Positions 41,767 through 50,665 of a stretch of 64,000 nt of DNA are shown here, one piece after another. Positions within the stretch are counted from its first letter, which is position 1. Every line of letters starts with the position of its first letter. Source of the stretch: Bacillus sp. E(2018) (GTDB lineage Bacteria; Bacillota; Bacilli; Bacillales; Fictibacillaceae); assembly GCF_005503015.1 (NCBI RefSeq), contig NZ_SCOL01000001.1:2108001-2172000 (forward strand). Reading direction: 5' to 3'. The position numbers and the translations under genes are program-made. Under the pieces are notes generated by a model. The model searched no databases. It was not told the origin of the DNA and saw nothing but the letters and a program-made list of their open reading frames with translations.

Positions 41767-42955
41767 GTCTTTCCTCCTTATGTAAGTGTAATTTCACTTT
41801 GTTTCTTTCTCTTAAATAAGTTCCCCATAAGAAAATAAGTAAGTGGAGAACGACGAACAAACTAGCATAGGTAAATACATCTGATATTGATTGGGTGTTA
41901 ACAATGGATGATGCCGCGACCGGAGCTAGCAGCAAACCTACATTTTGGATTGCAGAGATTTTGCTATAGTCGGCATGCATATTTCCACTCCATTTAAAGA
42001 TAAATACGTCTATTTTCGCAAGACACCAAGCAGCCCCTATACCGAACATACAGCGGAACAAGATGAGTCCCGCAATACTCGTTTCAACTCCTTGAAAGAA
42101 CAAACCAACTATGATCATGCTTGCCGCACCAACATAGCCGTACCATCCTAACCGTTCACTGTATTTTCGAATGAGCGGCAATGTGACGATCGCCATCAAA
42201 CTAGGAATTAAATACAACGAACTGCTCATCATCGTATGGGTACTGTATACATTTTCCGTGTATGTTGTAAAAAATGGCCGAATCATATTTACTGCAAGAT
42301 GAAGCGTTAAAACGATGATTCCAAAAAACAAGAATCGTGTTACTAAGCTTCGATGATTTGTTTGTTCTAATTCTGTTTCTACTTTTGTTCTTTTGTTTAC
42401 TTTTCTTAAGAAAAATAGGCTAAAGACTGCCATTAAACATTCAATGATTCCAACAATCCAAAAGATCAGTAAAGGATTATCCATCCCTATAACCCATCCA
42501 GACAGTATAGTCGCTGTTACGATCGCCCCTTGCAAAACAGCATGATAGCTGGCAGCTGTTCCTGTCGTGGAATTTCGATTCTCAGAAATTAATATGGTAT
42601 ACAACAGAAAGTAGCTGCTCTTAAAGATCAATAGAAGTACACTTGCTGCTACAAACATTGCAAAGGTTTGTGAGATTGCCATCAGAAAACAAGAAATTCC
42701 TGTTCCCCATTGTCCGACAATTAGTAATGTTGAGCTGTTATTTTTTTTGTGGGCGATTAAACCCCAAATCGGAGTAAAGACGACAACGACGACTCTGCAC
42801 GTCATAATGTAGAACCCTGTCAGCTCCGGATCATTTATGCCGTATACCTTTTTAAAAAACTGAGGATAAAAAGGCGATAGCAATACTTCTGTGCATACGA
42901 ATAGAAAGACACAGCTTAATAAAAAAAGGTTTAACGAACGGTTGCTGGTTTCCAT
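41750..42955 (-). CDS. MFS transporter, probable siderophore exporter
   Basis: A 401-residue 12-helix carrier. The first helix begins NLFLLSCVFLFVCTEVLLSPFY, with a YGINDPELTGFYIMTCRVV loop. It lies between the monooxygenase and last synthetase genes and overlaps both (25 and 17 bases), so it is a true operon member. Exporters such as this release the newly made siderophore; import is unlikely because Gram-positive uptake uses ABC systems, and none is present in the window. Confidence 0.85.
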   Translation of the reverse strand: METSNRSLNLFLLSCVFLFVCTEVLLSPFYPQFFKKVYGINDPELTGFYIMTCRVVVVVFTPIWGLIAHKKNNSSTLLIVGQWGTGISCFLMAISQTFAMFVAASVLLLIFKSSYFLLYTILISENRNSTTGTAASYHAVLQGAIVTATILSGWVIGMDNPLLIFWIVGIIECLMAVFSLFFLRKVNKRTKVETELEQTNHRSLVTRFLFFGIIVLTLHLAVNMIRPFFTTYTENVYSTHTMMSSSLYLIPSLMAIVTLPLIRKYSERLGWYGYVGAASMIIVGLFFQGVETSIAGLILFRCMFGIGAAWCLAKIDVFIFKWSGNMHADYSKISAIQNVGLLLAPVAASSIVNTQSISDVFTYASLFVVLHLLIFLWGTYLRERNKVKLHLHKEERHALYK

Positions 42956-44280
42956 GAAGGTTCCGTACCAAAGTTTTGAAAAACATTTTTTGTCATTACA
43001 GGGTACATTTCTTTTTCAAACAACGTATTGATAATAACTGCGTTTCTATGTGCGCCAAGGCCAAGGTCTGGAGCACCTACACCGTGAGTGTGAAGCTCGC
43101 CGTTTTGGATAAAGATATGGTTATTTTGAAGTCCCTTTGTCTCCAATCGATAATCGCTAGTAATCTGATAGCGGTTCTTAGAATCCCATTGAATCTGATC
43201 CTGCATCTTCATTAAGAAATGCGGGAATGATGGAGCATAGCCCGTCCCTAACACGATGACATCAGATTTCAATTCAAACACTTCTCCTGTCACGTTCTGA
43301 CGAAGTGTAAGCAAGTGAGTATCTTCACTCTTCTCAAGATGAACAAGTTCGGTCATCGCCTGCAAATGAATATGGGGCTTATGTTGTCCAACTGATTTTT
43401 CATAAAGCAGATCATAAATATCCGCGATCGTGTCCATGCTGATGCCTTTGTAGAGAAGGTCTTGCTTTTTTAAAAGTTCTTCCTTCTTCGAAGAAGGAAG
43501 ATTGTAAAAGAAATTGGTATAATCGGGTGAAAAATATTCAAGACCAAGCTTCGAATATTCCATCGGGAAAAATCCTTTTGATCGTGTAAACCAGTTTAAA
43601 GAATAAGAGTCATTATCCTGATCCTGTGCTAGATCATAAAAAACTTCTGCTGCACTCTGACCAGAACCAACTACTGTCACTGAGTTTGCGTTAAGAATCT
43701 CTTCTTTTCGATCTAAGTATTGGGAAGAGTGGATGACTTTTGCCCCAAGCTTCTTCTCCAAATGTGAAGGTACAGAAGGGATCGTCCCGATGCCGACAGC
43801 AAGATGCTTCGTATAATACATCTGTGTTTCCCCTGTCTCTTCAGATCTTACAATCACTTCGTATACAGAACTCTCCGCATCTTCTACCGGTTGGATGTGT
43901 TCAACTCCCATACCAAATGAGCAAGAGTCTAGCTGACTGGCTACCCAACGGCAATAGTGGTTGTATTCTTTCCTCGGAATATGAAAGTTCTCTAAGAAGT
44001 AAAAGTGGTACAATCGATTATGTTTCTGCAGATAGTTTAAAAACGTGTATTTGCTTCTCACATCTGCCATGCTTACTAGATCCGCAAAGAATGGTACTTG
44101 AAGTGTCGTGCCATCGATCAGCATGCCACTATGCCAGTTGAACTCTGTTTTCTTTTCAAAAAAAAGCGCTTTTTTACCTTCTGTTTCATCTAGCATCGCC
44201 GCAAGCCCTAGGTTGAATGGACCGATGCCTACACCGATGATGTCATAGATCTCTTTAGGTTGTGATTGTTTGAAAGACAT
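42931..44280 (-). CDS. L-lysine/ornithine/diamine N-monooxygenase (IucD/RhbE-like)
   Basis: A 449-residue flavoenzyme that hydroxylates the free amine of a diamine. The FAD site is YDIIGVGIGPFNLGLAAML, the NADPH site VTVVGSGQSAAEVFYDL, and the C-terminal family motif HTHGVGAPDLGLGAHRNA. In this operon the substrate should be 1,3-diaminopropane or its acyl derivative. It overlaps the acetyltransferase gene by 26 bases. Confidence 0.92.
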   Translation of the reverse strand: MSFKQSQPKEIYDIIGVGIGPFNLGLAAMLDETEGKKALFFEKKTEFNWHSGMLIDGTTLQVPFFADLVSMADVRSKYTFLNYLQKHNRLYHFYFLENFHIPRKEYNHYCRWVASQLDSCSFGMGVEHIQPVEDAESSVYEVIVRSEETGETQMYYTKHLAVGIGTIPSVPSHLEKKLGAKVIHSSQYLDRKEEILNANSVTVVGSGQSAAEVFYDLAQDQDNDSYSLNWFTRSKGFFPMEYSKLGLEYFSPDYTNFFYNLPSSKKEELLKKQDLLYKGISMDTIADIYDLLYEKSVGQHKPHIHLQAMTELVHLEKSEDTHLLTLRQNVTGEVFELKSDVIVLGTGYAPSFPHFLMKMQDQIQWDSKNRYQITSDYRLETKGLQNNHIFIQNGELHTHGVGAPDLGLGAHRNAVIINTLFEKEMYPVMTKNVFQNFGTEPSWKPATVR

Positions 44281-44839
44281 CTTTCCATCTCCTCTCGAAC
44301 GTTTCTCTATGGCAAAACATAAGCATTCCAGTCTTATCCGGCAACTCGATAGGTTTTACTTTTTCAAAGCCGCACTTTTCAAATACATGGATCATCTTTT
44401 CATTGCGAATATCTGGTTCAGCGATTACTTTTTCAGTCCCTTTCGATAAAAACTGAAAATATACGATCGCACGTAATAATGGAAGTGCATAACCCTTCCC
44501 AACAAAGGACTCTTCTCCGATCAAAAGATGAATGCCTTGGTCTTTAGGATGTGGATTATAGCTCTTCTCTACCACATCCCCTTTTACCCAATAGGCTTCC
44601 CAATAGCTCATAGGAACTCCATCTATTAAGCCTATATATAGCTTTTGATGCTGATCTACCAAGAAATTCTCTAAATGCTTCTTATATTCTTCAAACGAGA
44701 TATCCAGCTTCCAGTATGGAATTACATACGGTTGCTGCTGCCACTTATGAAGAAGTGAAACATCGCGCTCTAAATCTACTTTTACATACGATAACGTCTT
44801 TTGAATGGTTGGATCATAGAAACTAAATTCTGGCTGCAT
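44255..44839 (-). CDS. siderophore acetyltransferase (IucB/RhbD-like)
   Basis: A 194-residue GNAT enzyme that acetylates the N-hydroxydiamine to form the hydroxamate. Family marks are WQQQPYVIPYWKLDISFEEY, YIGLIDGVPMSYWEAYW, HLLIGEESFVGKGYALPLLR and FEKCGFEKVKPIELPDKTGML. It overlaps the upstream synthetase by 17 bases. Confidence 0.9.
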   Translation of the reverse strand: MQPEFSFYDPTIQKTLSYVKVDLERDVSLLHKWQQQPYVIPYWKLDISFEEYKKHLENFLVDQHQKLYIGLIDGVPMSYWEAYWVKGDVVEKSYNPHPKDQGIHLLIGEESFVGKGYALPLLRAIVYFQFLSKGTEKVIAEPDIRNEKMIHVFEKCGFEKVKPIELPDKTGMLMFCHRETFERRWKDVFQTITT

Positions 44840-46610
44840 CTGACTTCAACACCTTTTGTAACGGGTTTGGAATCTTCGTATAAACAGATTGGGTTTCTAA
44901 AGAACCAACAAGCTCATCCATATCATGAAAACGAGTAAGTAAGTTCGCTTTACACGGAAGTTCTTCCGCATCTAGTAAGCTTCTGATCAAGCCTGACTTT
45001 CCGTCTGTTAACGTATCATGGTGCATCAAGCGATGACGCAGCATGTCCATAAGTTCTTCTTCTTCGACAAGATTTGCTGCTCCAAAACCGTTGATCAAAC
45101 CGAATAAATGGTTCATGAAAAAGTAATAACGAAAACGTTCGATAGCCACCTCGTCACTGCAGATCGTTACACTCTTACGGTTAAGGCTTGGAAGCTGTTC
45201 AACTAGCAAATCGGCTTTTGATTCGCTGTAATAGTAACCTTGATTGTCACGATAATAAAAACGCTTCGGATAGCCATTCTCCATTTGTACGATTGAATTC
45301 TGCTGATGCGCCTCAAGCGCAACACCGTATCTTTCGTATAGCCACAGCATCGGATCTAGAGAGATTGATAGATATTGCTGGAACCAATCTTTGCTTACTT
45401 CTTTTATGGTTCTGTTCTCTCTCTGAGCGATGTCGTGAATGATTGAAGCAATTCTAGAGTTTCCTTCAAATCCATGGTCCTGACAAAGGCCAGCAATTAA
45501 GCTTGCATTTCTATCATTCTCGTAAAAAGGATTCTCTCTGATCACCACTTCAAAGCCTGAAGTCTCTTTATCCGTTGGAATATTCAAGAATGCTGGATCC
45601 TTAATAATTTGAAAGGATGGATAGATCTCATTCATCTCTTGTCCAATTTTCGATTGCATAAGCCGGGAAACTTCTACCCCTCTATGCAGTTCTTTTTCCA
45701 GGTTAACGCGCAGTGAATTTGTAATTTTCACAGGTACAGAGAACTTGAACATATATTGAAAATTCGGACTGTATACAGAACGCATAGAAGATGTAGCCGA
45801 GAACAGCTCACCGAACGGACCGATGTAGCTCAACTTGCCTTCTTCAATGAAAGTTTGAACAAACGAATCACTCAGTAGAACTTGCACTTGTAACGGATGA
45901 ACCGGTATGAAGACTGATTCATTATCGAATTCGATCTGTTTGACGAACTTCTCATCTCTTTGCAGAAGCTTTCTAGTAATTTCTTCTGCTGTCACATCAT
46001 CTGCAGTATCTTGATCCACGATTGACTTGTCTGCTTGAAAGAAATGGAGCTGGAATGTTCCCTTAAGCTCTGGAGAGTATAGTGATTCCTGCTCATCACT
46101 CATTCCTTGCTTACTTTTTGGTGTAGGGTGAAGTAGATGTCCGAACAAAAGAGACTGCTCTGCTTCAATGAATGTAAACTCACTTTTCTCTAGACTCTCA
46201 GAGTCATCTTCACGTGCTTCTAAGTACCGCTGTATATTCTTTTTGCTAAGTATCGTCCGCAGCATCAATTCATCTTCTGCATCCTCGCGATCTTGTTTCA
46301 ACAACAATTCTTTAGAAAGAATGGAAACAAGCGAGATGTAATCGAGCGATATCACGTTTTCATTGTTTTGATAAAGAATAGGAAAATGAAACAGATGTCT
46401 ACCTGTTAAAGACCAATGTTTAACTGCAGCGTAGATTCTTGAACGTTGTTTCTTTAGTTCGATCTTCACCCATCTGTTCGGTGATTCCCCATTCCAATCT
46501 AAATGAGTAATCGCACCGTGAACTTCTTCAAATGCTTGTGTTTCTCGAAGATAACAATTTAAAAAACTTTGTATGCTCGCATTTTCTGCTTGTTGTTTAT
46601 AATTTGTCAT
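44823..46610 (-). CDS. IucA/RhbC-like NIS siderophore synthetase
   Basis: A 595-residue synthetase, the first-condensation partner of the IucC-like enzyme. It shows FGHLLHPTPKSKQGMS (HP.PK...G), FIPVHPLQVQVL, SATSSMRSVYSPNFQYMFK, KITNSLRVN, ALEAHQQNSIVQMENGYP and the C-terminal FMNHLFGLINGFGAANL. It overlaps the decarboxylase gene by four bases (ATGA). The two synthetases differ in sequence, as in rhbC/rhbF, and so act on different citrate carboxylates. Confidence 0.92.
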   Translation of the reverse strand: MTNYKQQAENASIQSFLNCYLRETQAFEEVHGAITHLDWNGESPNRWVKIELKKQRSRIYAAVKHWSLTGRHLFHFPILYQNNENVISLDYISLVSILSKELLLKQDREDAEDELMLRTILSKKNIQRYLEAREDDSESLEKSEFTFIEAEQSLLFGHLLHPTPKSKQGMSDEQESLYSPELKGTFQLHFFQADKSIVDQDTADDVTAEEITRKLLQRDEKFVKQIEFDNESVFIPVHPLQVQVLLSDSFVQTFIEEGKLSYIGPFGELFSATSSMRSVYSPNFQYMFKFSVPVKITNSLRVNLEKELHRGVEVSRLMQSKIGQEMNEIYPSFQIIKDPAFLNIPTDKETSGFEVVIRENPFYENDRNASLIAGLCQDHGFEGNSRIASIIHDIAQRENRTIKEVSKDWFQQYLSISLDPMLWLYERYGVALEAHQQNSIVQMENGYPKRFYYRDNQGYYYSESKADLLVEQLPSLNRKSVTICSDEVAIERFRYYFFMNHLFGLINGFGAANLVEEEELMDMLRHRLMHHDTLTDGKSGLIRSLLDAEELPCKANLLTRFHDMDELVGSLETQSVYTKIPNPLQKVLKSDAARI

Positions 46611-48100
46611 TGGGTGATCCCCCTGTTTTCGTACTCTGCTGCAAATTGAGAGATGCTATAAAGGATATCTTCAATATCCACGATTGTTGTACGTGGATTA
46701 AGTAACGTAAACTTTAAAAAGACTTCACCCTTCACTTTTGTTTTTGCGACTAGACCTGTTCCTGAATGAAGAATTTTTTTGTAGATATACGTGTTAAGCT
46801 CATTTAACGAACTTGAAGCTGCACCGGAATAACGGAATACAATCGCATTGATCTCTGGATTGATATTGCACACTTCGATATGAGAATTCTTATCCATTAC
46901 ACCTGCTGCTTGATTCGCGAGATGAAGCGTATAATCAATCATGTTTTCAAAGCTCTTTTCTCCAACGATCCGTAATGACATGAAGAGCTTCAACGCATCA
47001 AAACGCCTTGTCGTTTGAACCGATTTGCTCACTAGGTGAACGAGACCATCTTCTTCATCGTTCTCAGGATTTAAATAGTCTGCATGATGAGCGATATAGT
47101 GAAAATTTGTTTTATCTCTTACGAAGAATGCACCACAGCTGATCGGTTGATAAAACTGCTTATGAAAATCGATCGTAATAGAATCTGCCTGCTCAATTCC
47201 TGCTAACTTATGAAAATGCTTTTTACTTAGAAGCAACGCACCACCATAGGCTGCATCAACATGAAGCCACAGACCATAGTTCTGAGCAATCTCTGCAATC
47301 TCTAAGATCGGATCAATACTGCCAAAATCTGTTGTTCCGGCCGTTGCTACTACACACATCGGGATAAGTCCTCCACTTCTCAAGCGCTCGATCTCTTGGA
47401 CTAGTTTAGCTGGGTTCATCTTTTTATGCTCATTCGTTTCAATCGTAACGACCGCCTGTTCACCCAGCCCTAATTGAAAGGCTGACTTCTTCACAGTAAA
47501 GTGAGCGTCTTTTGAACATAAGATCCGAAGTTTATGAGATTCAGGTGGCAAACCTTGAGCCTTTACATTCCAACCCCATCTTTTATCACAAAAGAAATCA
47601 CGAGCAAGTAACAGCCCCATATAATTTGATTGTGTACCACCACTTGTAAATGTTCCGTCTGCTGAAGGAGGAAGGACAAGCTTGTTACTTACCCATTTGA
47701 TCAACCGCTCTTCTAAATAAGTAGCGGTCGAGCTTTGATCCCATGAATCCATGGATTGATTGAGTGCACCGATGATCAATTCAGCTGCGATGGCTGAGAT
47801 AAGAGGTGGACAATGAAGATGTCCCATGCTCGTCGGATGAGAAACATGTATGCTGTTTCTCACAACCTTTTCTAAAACATCTTTTAAAACCGTATCCGCT
47901 TCCTCTCCCTCTTCTGAAGTGAGTGTTAGTCCATTTATTTCTTTCTCAATCTCAGTAGGAAGCACGCCGGTATATGCATCTGAGTTATCCTTATAAAATC
48001 CACTTAACAGATGTTGAGTTTCAAGAATGATTTGTTGAAAATTCTGTATTCCTGCTTCGCTATTGTTAAGGAAAAAGCGATCAAAATCAGTTGTATTCAT
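46607..48100 (-). CDS. L-2,4-diaminobutyrate decarboxylase (group II PLP)
   Basis: A 497-residue PLP enzyme that turns 2,4-diaminobutyrate into 1,3-diaminopropane. It shows VSHPTSMGHLHCPPLISA, GTFTSGGTQSNYMGLLLAR, ATAGTTDFGSIDPI, LHVDAAYGGALLLS and the PLP lysine in DSITIDFHKQFYQP. The ribosome binding site is GAGGTG. It follows the aminotransferase by nine bases. Confidence 0.92.
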   Translation of the reverse strand: MNTTDFDRFFLNNSEAGIQNFQQIILETQHLLSGFYKDNSDAYTGVLPTEIEKEINGLTLTSEEGEEADTVLKDVLEKVVRNSIHVSHPTSMGHLHCPPLISAIAAELIIGALNQSMDSWDQSSTATYLEERLIKWVSNKLVLPPSADGTFTSGGTQSNYMGLLLARDFFCDKRWGWNVKAQGLPPESHKLRILCSKDAHFTVKKSAFQLGLGEQAVVTIETNEHKKMNPAKLVQEIERLRSGGLIPMCVVATAGTTDFGSIDPILEIAEIAQNYGLWLHVDAAYGGALLLSKKHFHKLAGIEQADSITIDFHKQFYQPISCGAFFVRDKTNFHYIAHHADYLNPENDEEDGLVHLVSKSVQTTRRFDALKLFMSLRIVGEKSFENMIDYTLHLANQAAGVMDKNSHIEVCNINPEINAIVFRYSGAASSSLNELNTYIYKKILHSGTGLVAKTKVKGEVFLKFTLLNPRTTIVDIEDILYSISQFAAEYENRGITQ

Positions 48101-48109
48101 CTAGCACCT

Positions 48110-49456
48110 CTATTTTAGTGCGGCTCTTACCGCATCTGTAAATATTGCGATTACTTCGTCCATTTGTTCCTCTGTGATGATAAGTGGTGGCAAGAATCTA
48201 ACAACACTGCCATGCCTTCCGCCTACTTCTAAAATTAACCCCCTATTAAAGCACTCTCGTTGGATGCGGCTAGCGAGTTCAGGATTTGCAGCATAGGTTC
48301 CTTTTAATCCTGTTGGAATACGCGGATTCACAATTTCTGCACCTACCATCAATCCTCGACCTCGCACATCACCGATCTCAGGAATCTCATTTTGCAGTAT
48401 AGAAAGTTCAAGCATTAGCTTCTCACCAAGTTCAGCAGCATGCTGTGATAAGTTGTTTTCTTTAATATGACGCAGCGTTGCTGTTCCAGCTGCCATCGCC
48501 ATCTGGTTTCCTCTGAAGGTACCAATATGTGCACCAGGACCCCATTTATCTAGTTCACGATCATAGATCACAATAGATAATGGCAAGCTTCCACCAATCG
48601 CTTTGGACAGAACGACTACATCCGGCACGATTCCAGCATGTTGAAACGCAAACAATTCACCAGTACGCCCGATTCCTGTTTGTACTTCATCAATGATCAG
48701 TGGGATGTTACGTTCTTTCGTGATGCGGCGGATCTCACGCAGCCACTCAACTGGTGCAGGGATAGAACCTCCTTCTCCTTGTACAACCTCTAAGATCATA
48801 GCCGCTGGAGGAAGGATTCCGCTTTCTGGATCATATAGAAGGTTTTCAATATAGTTAGCGCTGATCTTCCACGTCTCTTCTCCGCCGATTCCGAACGGAC
48901 ATCGGTATTCATACGGATAAGGCATAAAGTGTACATCTGGCATCAAGCCTTGCACGTTTTGTTTCGGTCCTAAGCTACCGGAGAGCGCCATTGTCCCATG
49001 TGTAGCTCCGTGATACCCACCCTGGAACGAAAGGATGCTTCTTCTGCCAGTCGCTGTTTTTACAAGTTTAATCGCTGCTTCAATCGCATCTCCGCCAGTC
49101 GGTCCGCAGAATTGAATCTTTGCACGCTTCGCGAATTCTTCTGGTAAACTATCAAACACTTCACTTACAAACTCCTCTTTTACTGGCGTTGTTAAATCCA
49201 GTGTATGTAAAGGGCGCTTGTCATGAAGCACTTTCTCAATGGCGTCTATCACTACCGGGTGATTATGCCCAAGCGCAAGCGTTCCTGCACCTGCCAGGCA
49301 ATCCATATATGTTTTTCCATCCGCATCTTTTACATAGATTCCTTCTGCTTCTTCAATGGCAATCGGAATACGGCGTGGATAAGATCTTGCGTTTGACTCT
49401 CTTTTTTCTTGTTGTTTTAGATATTTTTCATTCATCTCTATTTGTAACATGCTCAT
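48110..49456 (-). CDS. diaminobutyrate-2-oxoglutarate aminotransferase
   Basis: A 448-residue class-III aminotransferase making L-2,4-diaminobutyrate from aspartate semialdehyde and glutamate. It shows DCLAGAGTLALGHNHP, FCGPTGGDAIEAAIKL, QGGYHGATHGTMALSG, LIIDEVQTGIGRTGE and the PLP lysine in VVLSKAIGGSLPLS. It is the first gene of the operon; AGGAGG lies in front and two Fur boxes upstream. Confidence 0.93.
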   Translation of the reverse strand: MSMLQIEMNEKYLKQQEKRESNARSYPRRIPIAIEEAEGIYVKDADGKTYMDCLAGAGTLALGHNHPVVIDAIEKVLHDKRPLHTLDLTTPVKEEFVSEVFDSLPEEFAKRAKIQFCGPTGGDAIEAAIKLVKTATGRRSILSFQGGYHGATHGTMALSGSLGPKQNVQGLMPDVHFMPYPYEYRCPFGIGGEETWKISANYIENLLYDPESGILPPAAMILEVVQGEGGSIPAPVEWLREIRRITKERNIPLIIDEVQTGIGRTGELFAFQHAGIVPDVVVLSKAIGGSLPLSIVIYDRELDKWGPGAHIGTFRGNQMAMAAGTATLRHIKENNLSQHAAELGEKLMLELSILQNEIPEIGDVRGRGLMVGAEIVNPRIPTGLKGTYAANPELASRIQRECFNRGLILEVGGRHGSVVRFLPPLIITEEQMDEVIAIFTDAVRAALK

Positions 49457-49493
49457 GTTTTATTCCTCCTAGTTGGATGATTAGACACTTTAT

Positions 49494-49508
49494 TGAAAAT
49501 GATTCTCA
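49494..49508. promoter_or_regulatory. Fur box 1
   Basis: TGAAAATGATTCTCA matches the Bacillus Fur 7-1-7 consensus TGATAATNATTATCA at 13 of 15 positions. It lies 38 bases before the first siderophore gene. Confidence 0.75.
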
Positions 49509-49534
49509 TTATTGATTACATGTATAACCTTAAT

Positions 49535-49549
49535 TGATAATGATTATCA
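49535..49549. promoter_or_regulatory. Fur box 2 (perfect match)
   Basis: TGATAATGATTATCA is an exact match to the Bacillus Fur 7-1-7 consensus, with further symmetric bases outside. With box 1 it predicts iron-repressed transcription of the siderophore operon. Confidence 0.88.
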
Positions 49550-49663
49550 TCGTCAATGATAAATTATCCCTAATTTCTTTCCAGGTTTTTTTATTGCTAT
49601 TAGCCGTTGTTGGGTCTAAAGACTCATAATAAAATTAAGTTTTTACTTAATGAACAAAAAAAA

Positions 49664-49682
49664 GACCAGCTCTAGGCTGGTC
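49664..49682 (-). terminator. terminator of the DJ-1/PfpI gene
   Basis: GACCAGC / GCTGGTC is followed on the minus strand by eight T. Confidence 0.88.
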
Positions 49683-49697
49683 CTTCCACTTAAATTT

Positions 49698-50360
49698 CTA
49701 TTGTTTATCCAACACATCAATCATGCGAAGAGCTACACTTCTACTCGATTGAGGATTCTGTCCTGTAACAAGTGTGCCATCCGTAACGGCGAAATCTTCC
49801 CATTTTCCTGCTCGTTGAAACTCTGCTCCAAGTTCACGAAGCTTTGTTTCGAGTAAGAATGGTACCTCTTTCGTCAATTGCATCTCTTCTTCCTCTTCAT
49901 CCGTAAATGCTGTAACGGTTTTTCCTTTTACGATAGATGTACCATCTTTAAGCGTTGCCGTTGTAAGTCCAGCAGGTCCGTGACAGACACTTCCGATCAC
50001 TTTATTAGTTTGTGCCATCTGACTTACAACTTCTTTTAATGCCTCACTCTTCGGAAAATCAAAAACGGTACCATGACCGCCCGGTAGATAGATTGCATCA
50101 TAGCTCGTTGCATCATCAGGAGTGAGTTCTGCAGTACCTTCCAACTGTGCCAATGCTTCTTTATACGTTTCTTTATCAACACCTTCTAAGCTGTTAGGAT
50201 CAAGCGGAACATCTCCACCTTTAATACTTTTCACAGTAATGTCATATCCTTTTTCACGAAATTCGTTGAAAGGAACCGCAAACTCCTCTAACCAGAGCCC
50301 TGTCTTGTTATTACCAATGTTTTGATGATTCGTTACGACGATCAATACTCGTTTTGTCAT
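49698..50360 (-). CDS. DJ-1/PfpI family protein, Hsp31-like
   Basis: A 220-residue protein. The nucleophile is C126 in VIGSVCHGPAGLTTATL, followed by H127, with the acidic partner in GLWLEEFAVPF (E25 or E26). The YLPGGHGTVFDFP loop is typical of the Hsp31/YDR533C group, linked to methylglyoxal detoxification (glyoxalase III) or chaperone action. ATG 50360 follows GGGAGTG. It is monocistronic. Confidence 0.87.
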   Translation of the reverse strand: MTKRVLIVVTNHQNIGNNKTGLWLEEFAVPFNEFREKGYDITVKSIKGGDVPLDPNSLEGVDKETYKEALAQLEGTAELTPDDATSYDAIYLPGGHGTVFDFPKSEALKEVVSQMAQTNKVIGSVCHGPAGLTTATLKDGTSIVKGKTVTAFTDEEEEEMQLTKEVPFLLETKLRELGAEFQRAGKWEDFAVTDGTLVTGQNPQSSRSVALRMIDVLDKQ

Positions 50361-50491
50361 TGTTACACTCCCTTTCATTACATTACGTTTATCATTTTTC
50401 CCGAATCTAATGATTTAAAACACGATCAAATAAGAAGGTGTGTTGGAATTAAGGTAGTTAAGGTAGCTTTGTAGAAATTTAAGATGGATTT

Positions 50492-50610
50492 GTCGAAAAG
50501 CCTATAAACTGATATTCACGGCCTATAAGTTTTTTTGAAGGACCATAAGTTAACCATTAGGGACTATAAATGATTTTGAAGGACTATAAATGTTTGTTTA
50601 GGGCCTATAA
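50492..50610 (+). repeat. phased short-core array A (20-21-bp period)
   Basis: GTCGAA (50492-50497), then after four bases six cores of CTATAA type at 50502, 50523, 50543 (CCATAA), 50564, 50584 and 50605. Spacings are 21, 20, 21, 20 and 21 bp. The cores are usually preceded by GG(C/A) or GGGC and the spacers are not conserved. Upstream, TTAAG occurs at 50458 and 50479, again 21 apart. It lies between the aldo/keto reductase terminator and the DJ-1 gene; the gap has no open gene. Confidence 0.75.
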
Positions 50611-50628
50611 GTATCAATCCAAAAAAAA

Positions 50629-50658
50629 GAAAGCCTTCCAAACTACAGGAAGACTTTC
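50629..50658 (-). terminator. terminator of the aldo/keto reductase gene
   Basis: GAAAGTCTTCC / GGAAGGCTTTC (one mismatch) is followed on the minus strand by eight T. Confidence 0.85.
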
Positions 50659-50665
50659 ACTCACT

